27,651 nt of DNA, from NCBI GenBank assembly GCA_036401335.1, contig DASWVC010000437.1:1-27651 (forward strand), read 5' to 3'. A program made the translations under genes and the position numbers. Positions 22,766 to 27,651 of this stretch are shown piece by piece (within the stretch, counting starts at the first letter, position 1; each line of letters begins with the position of its first letter). This DNA is from DASWVC01 sp036401335 (GTDB lineage Bacteria; Verrucomicrobiota; Verrucomicrobiia; Chthoniobacterales; JAFAMB01). The notes under the pieces were generated by a model. It had not been told where the DNA came from, did no database searches, and saw nothing but the letters and a program-made list of their open reading frames with translations.

Positions 22766-24013
22766 TCAATCCGACCAACCCTCGACCAGGCTGAGGTGCT
22801 TGCCTTCCGTGACGCCCTCGGAATTGGGCGAGATAAGTTCTATGATCGGCAGTGCCGCCGCCCCCTGGGCTGCAGCGATATGCCCGAGGGAACCCTGGAG
22901 CACCTGCGGGGGGCTGCTGCATCTGCTTAGGGTCCGTGCTTTCAGATCGGCCACGCAACGCTGGTACAAGTAGGTCAGAAGCTCGTCCGGCAATAGACCT
23001 CCCACCACGAACGCTTGCGGATTGAACAGAAGTTGAAGGTTCTCAACCGCATCTGCCAAGTGCTTAGCGGCCGTGTCGAGCCAGCCCAGCAGCGCCCCGT
23101 TACGGGCCTCAAACAAATGCAGCAGGTCCGCAGGCCCAACCGTTGGAGCGCCCGATTTTCGCACCCGGGCGCTCAATGCTGCAAGTGAAAGGTAATTGGT
23201 AAGACAGCCTTTCCTGCCACACGTGCAACCCTTGGCGCTGTTACTTTCATCCACCACCAAATGCCCAATTTCCCCGGCATTGCCAGTTATCCCGCGCGAT
23301 GGAACGCCGTCCACCACCAGACTTCCTCCGAGGCCGACCCCGATGTACACGTAAAAAAAACTCTTAAAAGGGCGGCCCACACCGTACCAACCCTCTCCGA
23401 TCGCCGCAGCGGTGGCATCGTTCTCAACCAGAACGTTCAACCCGGTTTTTTCGGCCAGGTAACGTTGAAAATTCACCCGCTCCAAAAAGGGAAAATGCGG
23501 CGCAAAACTTACACCACCGCGCTGCAGGTCGATCGGACCCGGCAACGCCATGCCGACGCCCCAGATCCGTTTGCGTGAGGCCTTGCGTCGCAACGCCTTG
23601 ATCGCGCAAAGGATATCTTCGAAGGCCTTTTCCGGGGCCGCGTACGGATGGGTGTGTTCAACGACCGTCCGGACTGCTCCCGTAAGATCAATGAGCACGG
23701 CGTCGAGGTGGTCCCGTTCCAGTCTGAGGCCGATCGAAAAGGCGCCGTCCGCATTAAGGCCAAAGACTTTGGCCGGCTGGCCGCGCTCGGCGGACTCATG
23801 TCCCCGTTCCCGGATAAGGCCGGTCCGTTCCAACCCTGCCGTGATGTTAAAGGCGGTCTGGTGCGTAAGGGCAGTTAGCCGGGCTAGTTTGGTGCGCGAG
23901 ATCGGTCCATAAAGCCGGACGGCTTCCAGGACGACGCGTTGATTGAGCAGGTGCGCGTGCTCGAGGTTAACCCCGGTTTTCGGGGATGGTTTGAGAGTAT
24001 CGGTCACAGGCAA
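22766..24013 (-). CDS. ROK-family transcriptional regulator (NagC/XylR type)
   Basis: A 415-residue regulator. A winged HTH at about 22-72 (NQRVVLEAVRLYGPISRTKLARLT...) is followed by a ROK sugar-kinase-like domain. Visible features are the MALPGPID phosphate-binding region, the catalytic-type Asp199 in VENDATAAAIGE, the GEIGH motif (247-251), and the zinc site His251/Cys263/Cys265/Cys270 in KGCTCGRKGCL. Such proteins repress or activate sugar catabolic genes in response to a sugar or sugar phosphate. The frame opens with TTG at 24013; a GTG at 24007 is an alternative. It is divergent from the aldolase gene across 402 bases and may control it and the downstream LarC-like/transaldolase genes. 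A complete HTH argues against it being a plain glucokinase. Confidence 0.92.
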   Translation of the reverse strand: MPVTDTLKPSPKTGVNLEHAHLLNQRVVLEAVRLYGPISRTKLARLTALTHQTAFNITAGLERTGLIRERGHESAERGQPAKVFGLNADGAFSIGLRLERDHLDAVLIDLTGAVRTVVEHTHPYAAPEKAFEDILCAIKALRRKASRKRIWGVGMALPGPIDLQRGGVSFAPHFPFLERVNFQRYLAEKTGLNVLVENDATAAAIGEGWYGVGRPFKSFFYVYIGVGLGGSLVVDGVPSRGITGNAGEIGHLVVDESNSAKGCTCGRKGCLTNYLSLAALSARVRKSGAPTVGPADLLHLFEARNGALLGWLDTAAKHLADAVENLQLLFNPQAFVVGGLLPDELLTYLYQRCVADLKARTLSRCSSPPQVLQGSLGHIAAAQGAAALPIIELISPNSEGVTEGKHLSLVEGWSD

Positions 24014-24415
24014 GGGTGTGTGGGTTTACCGTAAAAGAGCAGAAAACGGCCGCGGTGAATCGGGATGGGAAAGGGGACGGGAGAAGTAGAGAACGTGGAG
24101 CGAAAGCCGATCAGGAACCGCCAGGAAAAAGGCGGGATAGCCTCCCACCTTTTGCGCAAACGTTTGCGCCATCGATTTAAGACCACGCAGTTATTCTTGT
24201 GTTTATGGCGTTCCTCTCCGAATGCGTTGTGCGGCCGCAGCGAACCGTTGCGTTAGGAAGGTTACGGCAACACCCAACTCTCGGATGCAAATCCTGCGTC
24301 GTCCATTAATTTCTCACACACAAGATTTCTCAATCGTGATTTCTTGGGTCGGCGGTGCTGGCATTGCTTTGCCCTGTACAACGTGTGCCGGCCAGCCTTT
24401 AGTGGCATTACGGTT
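24014..24415. other. 402-base divergent regulatory region between ROK and aldolase genes
   Basis: No gene is supported. The notable element is the perfect 16-base palindrome at 24154-24169 (described separately). A TGGCAT...TTGC pair at 24359-24372 looks like sigma-54 but its spacing is one base short. No confident sigma-70 pair was identified for either gene. Confidence 0.6.
24154..24169. promoter_or_regulatory. Perfect palindrome of LacI/PurR operator type
   Basis: GCGCAAACGTTTGCGC is a perfect 16-base palindrome with the central CG and the CGCAAACGTTTGCG core typical of LacI-family operators; the E. coli PurR consensus is ACGCAAACGTTTGCGT. It lies 141 bases upstream of the ROK gene start and 247 upstream of the aldolase start. 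No LacI-family gene is in the window; the ROK protein would not be expected to recognise this type of site. The symmetry is seen directly; the binder is inferred. Confidence 0.7.
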
Positions 24416-25378
24416 ATGATCGTCACGACGGCTGATCTCTACAAAATTGCGTATGCGAAGTACGCTCTCGGTGCCTACAATGTTAACAACCTTGAGCAGA
24501 TCCTCGGGTTGTTCAGAGGCTGCGTCGCTTCCCAGGCGCCTTTCATAATCCAGCTTTCTAAAGGTGCGCGGAAATACGCCGATAAGCGCATGCTGGAGGC
24601 CATGATCAGGACGGCCAAGGACATTTACCCGGAAGCAGTGTTCGCCGTGCACCTCGACCACGGCGATGAAGAAACCTGCTACGAATGCATCGATTCAGGT
24701 TTTTACAGTTCGGTCATGATTGATGCCAGCCACGACCCGTTTGAAGAAAACGTTGCGACGACCAAGCGGGTGGTCGACCGCGCCCACGTCAAGGGAATCA
24801 GCGTAGAAGCCGAACTCGGCCGTTTGGGCGGGGTAGAGGAGGACGTGAAGGTCGATGAAGGAAGCGCCTTCCTGACCGACCCGAAAGAGGCGGTTGAGTT
24901 TGTGCGTGCAACGGGGTGCGACTCATTGGCGGCGGCCATCGGCACAAGCCACGGCGCCGTGAAGTTCAAGGGTAAACAAAGCCTGCATTTCGAGGTGATT
25001 CGTGAAATCCAGGGCCTTCTGCCGGGCACTCCCATTGTCATGCACGGCAGTTCAAGCGTGCCCCAGGAAGAAGTCCGTCGAATCAATGCGGCCGGTGGAC
25101 AACTTGACCCGGCGGCCCGGGGGGTGGATGAAAACGAGTACCTGCCTGCTGCCCGGCTTGGCGTGACCAAGATCAACATTGACACGGACGGGCGCCTGGT
25201 CTGGACGCGGGTCCATCGGGAATTTTTTCGCGACCACCCGGAACAGTTTGATTTTCGGCCCCCCGGCAAGATTTACGTAGAAGAATACGCCAACTTCATT
25301 GCGCGTAAAAACGAGAAGCTTGGGTCGGCAGGACAACTGGCCGAGGTGCGGTCGGCCCTTACGGCCGTCGAAGTTTAA
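24416..25378 (+). CDS. fba: Class II fructose-1,6-bisphosphate aldolase
   Basis: A 320-residue zinc-dependent aldolase that interconverts fructose-1,6-bisphosphate with dihydroxyacetone phosphate and glyceraldehyde-3-phosphate. Catalytic Asp81 and zinc ligand His82 (VHLDHGD), Glu133/Gly135 (VEAELGRLGG), zinc ligands His179 (GTSHG) and His210 (MHGSSS), and phosphate-binding INIDTDGR (253-260) are all present. The ATG at 24416 starts exactly at the family N-terminus (MIVTTADLYKIAYAKYALGAYNVNN), although the upstream region lacks a strong Shine-Dalgarno sequence. The related tagatose-bisphosphate and sulfofructose-type aldolases cannot be fully excluded. It is divergent from the ROK gene and stands apart from transaldolase by only two genes, suggesting a central carbon cluster. 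Confidence 0.93.
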   Translation: MIVTTADLYKIAYAKYALGAYNVNNLEQILGLFRGCVASQAPFIIQLSKGARKYADKRMLEAMIRTAKDIYPEAVFAVHLDHGDEETCYECIDSGFYSSVMIDASHDPFEENVATTKRVVDRAHVKGISVEAELGRLGGVEEDVKVDEGSAFLTDPKEAVEFVRATGCDSLAAAIGTSHGAVKFKGKQSLHFEVIREIQGLLPGTPIVMHGSSSVPQEEVRRINAAGGQLDPAARGVDENEYLPAARLGVTKINIDTDGRLVWTRVHREFFRDHPEQFDFRPPGKIYVEEYANFIARKNEKLGSAGQLAEVRSALTAVEV

Positions 25379-25701
25379 CGTCGCCCTGAGTGGCGGCCCT
25401 TCTTGAGAATGCTTCCGGCAGGGCGGGAACGGCCGCATGGGCCCTGGTTGCGGTTGGGCCCAGTTGGAGCGTGGCAGCCGCCTCGGGCGGTGCCTCTTGC
25501 ACTTTGCATGGTGCCGCCCCTTCGGTCGTGCGCCATGCAACATGGGGTCGTCAGGGTTGGCTGCAGTCTTTTCGTCTGGCCTGGACTGTAGCCGCCCCGT
25601 TTCGCCCGCGTGCGGAACCATGTTCTTGGCACTGGTTGGGTTCCCCTGGTATTCTTCGTGCTAAGCTGACGGGGGGGGCAGCCCTGCTTTGCATTTCCGC
25701 C
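25379..25701 (+). other. 323-base intergenic region before the sigma-54 activator gene
   Basis: The frame of the following gene is open here but shows no domain and no ribosome-binding site, so I treat it as non-coding. It contains a candidate sigma-70 promoter (25626-25655) and a run of G at about 25671-25678. Nothing else recognisable. Confidence 0.55.
25626..25655 (+). promoter_or_regulatory. Candidate sigma-70 promoter of the activator/kinase operon
   Basis: TTGGCA (25626-25631, 5 of 6 to the -35 consensus) is followed after 18 bases by TATTCT (25650-25655, 4 of 6 to the -10 consensus). The transcript would begin around 25662, about 40 bases before the ATG at 25702. The same TTGGCAC resembles a sigma-54 -24 box, but there is no GC at the required distance. 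Confidence 0.4.
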
Positions 25702-27030
25702 ATGAATGTCCTGATCGTCGACGATGAAAAATCGATCCGCACTTCGACGGCGGTGGCGGTGAGGGCTGCCGGTCACCATGCGGACACCGCTGACAGCGGG
25801 ACGGTCGCCTTGTTGAAGGTGCAGGAGGAAGCTTACGACCTTGCTTTTCTAGACCTCCGCCTGGGCGACGCCGACGGGTTAGAAATTCTGACCCAGCTGA
25901 AGAGGCAATCGCCCCAGCTGGCGGTGGTGGTGTTTACGGCCTACGCGACCATTGCCTCGGCCGTGGCGGCCATCCAGCGGGGGGCGACTGACTATTTGGA
26001 GAAACCGTTCTCGCTGGAACACCTCCGCCAAGTGCTGGCCCGCGTGGAAAAGCAACGGCGGTTGGAAAGCCGGATCAGCGACCTCCAGGAGCAGGTTCAG
26101 CAAAACGGTCCGGAACTGGATGTGGCTTCGCGCCATGAAGGGGTGTGCGAAGCGATGGACGTGCTTCTGCGGGCCGCACCGACCCAGGCGCCGGTGCTTC
26201 TGCTGGGCGAGAGCGGGACGGGCAAAAGTGTTTTGGCGCGAGTGGTTCACGCCCACGGGGCCGTGAAGGACGGCCCGTTTGTTACCGTCAGCTGCCCGAG
26301 CTTGACGCGAGAACTGCTGGAAAGTGAGCTTTTCGGTCATGTGCGGGGAGCTTTCACGGGCGCCATTCGTGACAGCTGGGGCAAGGTGGCGGTGGCTGAG
26401 TCAGGGACGCTTTTCCTGGATGAGATCGGGGAGCTGCCTCTGGAAATACAGCCGAAACTTCTCAGGTTGCTGCAAGAGCGCCAATACGAAAGGCTGGGAG
26501 AACACAAGACCCGGGCTGCCAACACGCGGATCATCGCGGCCACGAATAAAGACCTGAGGGAGTCGGTCCGCGCCGGAACCTTTCGGGAAGATCTGTATTA
26601 CCGGCTCGATGTGATTTCCGTCCGCATCCCGCCTTTGCGGGAGCGAAGGCACGACCTGCTGGACTTGGCGCAGGCTTTTCTCCGGTTCTACAGCGGGCAA
26701 CTCGGCAAAGGCGAGTTCACCTTGAGCGAGGGAGCCGCCGGGCGGATCGTCGCTTACCGTTGGCCGGGAAACATCCGAGAGTTAAAGAACACGATCGAGC
26801 GAGCCGTAATCCTTTCCCGTGAGTCGGTCATCTCGGAAACGTTCATTCCGGTGGAGGTCCCGGAAGAAGCCGACAAGCCGATGGTGGGATCCGATGTCAC
26901 GCTGGATTCTTTGGAAGAAGCGCATATTCGCAACGTCCTGCGAAGGGCCGGCAGCCTGGACGCAGCGGCCAGAACCCTCGGGATTGATCCCGCAACGCTT
27001 TACCGAAAACGCAAGCGCCTGAACCTGTAA
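25702..27030 (+). CDS. Sigma-54-dependent response regulator (AlgB/NtrC type)
   Basis: A 442-residue bacterial enhancer-binding protein. Receiver: Asp7/Asp8, phospho-acceptor Asp51 (AFLDLRLGD), Thr79 and Lys101. AAA+ domain (about 140-375): Walker A GESGTGKS at 169-176, the sigma-54 contact loop GAFTGA at 216-221, Walker B TLFLDEIGE at 236-244, and the arginine-rich FREDLYYRL. A Fis-type HTH occupies about 405-440 (AAARTLGIDPATLYRKRKRL). The intact GAFTGA shows it can activate sigma-54 promoters. The ATG at 25702 begins right at the receiver (MNVLIVDDE). The next gene, 96 bases on, encodes a KinB-like membrane kinase, so the pair resembles the KinB/AlgB arrangement. Gene order is not enough to name the signal or targets. 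Confidence 0.95.
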   Translation: MNVLIVDDEKSIRTSTAVAVRAAGHHADTADSGTVALLKVQEEAYDLAFLDLRLGDADGLEILTQLKRQSPQLAVVVFTAYATIASAVAAIQRGATDYLEKPFSLEHLRQVLARVEKQRRLESRISDLQEQVQQNGPELDVASRHEGVCEAMDVLLRAAPTQAPVLLLGESGTGKSVLARVVHAHGAVKDGPFVTVSCPSLTRELLESELFGHVRGAFTGAIRDSWGKVAVAESGTLFLDEIGELPLEIQPKLLRLLQERQYERLGEHKTRAANTRIIAATNKDLRESVRAGTFREDLYYRLDVISVRIPPLRERRHDLLDLAQAFLRFYSGQLGKGEFTLSEGAAGRIVAYRWPGNIRELKNTIERAVILSRESVISETFIPVEVPEEADKPMVGSDVTLDSLEEAHIRNVLRRAGSLDAAARTLGIDPATLYRKRKRLNL

Positions 27031-27126
27031 ACACGGCATGACGCCCGCTGGGCTGCGCGTTCTAAACACGGCAGGCCTTTGGTTCGCCGTCCCGGGTAGG
27101 GCAAGGGGCAGCTGCAAAGGTTTACC

Positions 27127-27651
27127 ATGTTAAGGTGGCGTCTAATCCTTGGGCTCTCCGCGACCCTCCTCATCCTGTTGCTGGTCGGCACCTACGGGCT
27201 TTACCTTTTCAATGCCCTGGGAAAGGCCGTCGACAGCGTGCTGAAGGACAATTACGACAGCATCAAGGTCTGTCATTTTCTCCGGGTCACCACGGCCCGG
27301 GTGAACATTTTTTACACGCGCGGGGAGCGGCCAAACCCGCCCTACGACCAACCCGAGATGCTCGACCGGTCGGAACGCGACGTGGAGGAAAAGCTCCCGG
27401 TTCTGTTGCGCAACGCGCGGGATCAGGCGAGCGCGGACCTTGTCCGGCAGCTCGAGGCGACGGCCGCCGAGTACTTCGCCAGCTACCGCCGCGTGTTTGC
27501 CCAGTACGCCGCGCAGGACCCCACGTACCACCAGACGCGGGGGGCGATCGGGGAACTGACCCTGCGGATCACGAACCTCGCAGAGACGATCCTGCAGCAG
27601 AACGAACACCAGATGCTTCTGGCCAACCAGCGGGTGGACAAACAAGCAAGG
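27127..27651 (+). CDS. Membrane sensor histidine kinase, KinB-like, N-terminal part (cut by window end)
   Basis: An open frame of 175 codons running off the window. AAAGG (27116-27120) lies 6 bases before the ATG. Residues 4-29 form a transmembrane helix (WRLILGLSATLLILLLVGTY). The following LYLFNALGKAVDSVLKDNYDSIKVCHFLRVTTARV resembles the start of the periplasmic helical sensor of KinB/NtrB-like kinases (the LG-AI-ENY-SI pattern). The rest of the visible part (about 50-175) is a charged helical bundle typical of such sensors. The second membrane helix, PAS/HAMP and kinase domains would lie beyond the edge. It is downstream of the sigma-54 activator, its probable partner. Confidence 0.8.
   Translation, partial: MLRWRLILGLSATLLILLLVGTYGLYLFNALGKAVDSVLKDNYDSIKVCHFLRVTTARVNIFYTRGERPNPPYDQPEMLDRSERDVEEKLPVLLRNARDQASADLVRQLEATAAEYFASYRRVFAQYAAQDPTYHQTRGAIGELTLRITNLAETILQQNEHQMLLANQRVDKQAR

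Noticed and set aside
24359..24372. TGGCAT...TTGC resembling a sigma-54 promoter before the aldolase gene
   Set aside because: Only 4 bases separate the boxes instead of 5 (GG-N9-GC), and sigma-54 spacing is strict.
25627..25641. TTGGCAC resembling a sigma-54 -24 box before the activator gene
   Set aside because: The dinucleotide 10 bases after GG is GT, not GC, and no TTGC box is present. A sigma-70 reading is better.
1..27651. Search for tRNA, rRNA, insertion sequences, integrase genes and attachment sites
   Set aside because: No transposase, integrase, terminal repeats, tRNA-like cloverleaf or rRNA signature was recognised by eye.

Overview
This is about 27.6 kb of GC-rich bacterial chromosome with 19 well-supported or likely protein genes, two smaller uncertain ones, and no RNA genes, insertion sequences or CRISPR arrays that I can see. 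The mix of a type III glutamine synthetase, a secreted sedolisin carrying FG-GAP/VCBS-type repeats, an HpnB-type glycosyltransferase, a ROK regulator and large multi-domain sensor kinases fits a soil or freshwater Verrucomicrobiota member. That assignment is an inference from gene content; Acidobacteriota or another Gram-negative phylum is not excluded.

Layout. 87-739 (minus): a VapBC-type toxin-antitoxin pair with its own promoter/operator. 970-1815 (minus): a stand-alone kinase-fold protein. 1920-4091 and 4288-6102 (minus): glutamine synthetase III and a ClcB-type chloride channel/transporter with CBS domains. 6312-7259 (plus): an orphan periplasmic sugar-binding protein. 7361-9922 (minus): an exported S53 protease with five C-terminal repeats. 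10158-11051 (plus): an aldo/keto reductase. 11077-11496 (minus): an unrecognised protein. 11903-13450 (plus): a receiver-kinase-receiver hybrid sensor. 13600-14889 (plus): a DctA-type C4-dicarboxylate transporter preceded by a very good sigma-54 promoter. 14980-16092 (plus): HpnB-like glycosyltransferase.

16208-20252 is a signalling block: a receiver-only protein that has lost its phosphorylatable aspartate, an intact NarL/FixJ response regulator, and a convergent PAS/GAF/HisKA_3 sensor kinase likely to be its partner. 20302-20454 holds a possible 50-residue gene upstream of that kinase. 20752-24013 (minus) contains transaldolase with a clean intrinsic terminator, a histidine-rich degenerate LarC-like protein, and a ROK regulator. 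Divergent from ROK is a class II fructose-bisphosphate aldolase (24416-25378, plus); the intergenic region contains a perfect LacI/PurR-type palindrome. The window ends with an AlgB/NtrC-type sigma-54 activator (25702-27030) and the N-terminus of its probable KinB-like membrane kinase (27127 to the edge).

Taken together the region is rich in sensing and carbon/nitrogen supply: dicarboxylate uptake, nitrogen assimilation, sugar-phosphate enzymes, and three separate two-component modules. The most unusual items are the pseudo-receiver paired with a functional paralogue, the degenerate His-rich LarC-like protein, the sigma-54 promoter of dctA, and the orphan LacI-type operator. I found no convincing completely new multi-gene system.
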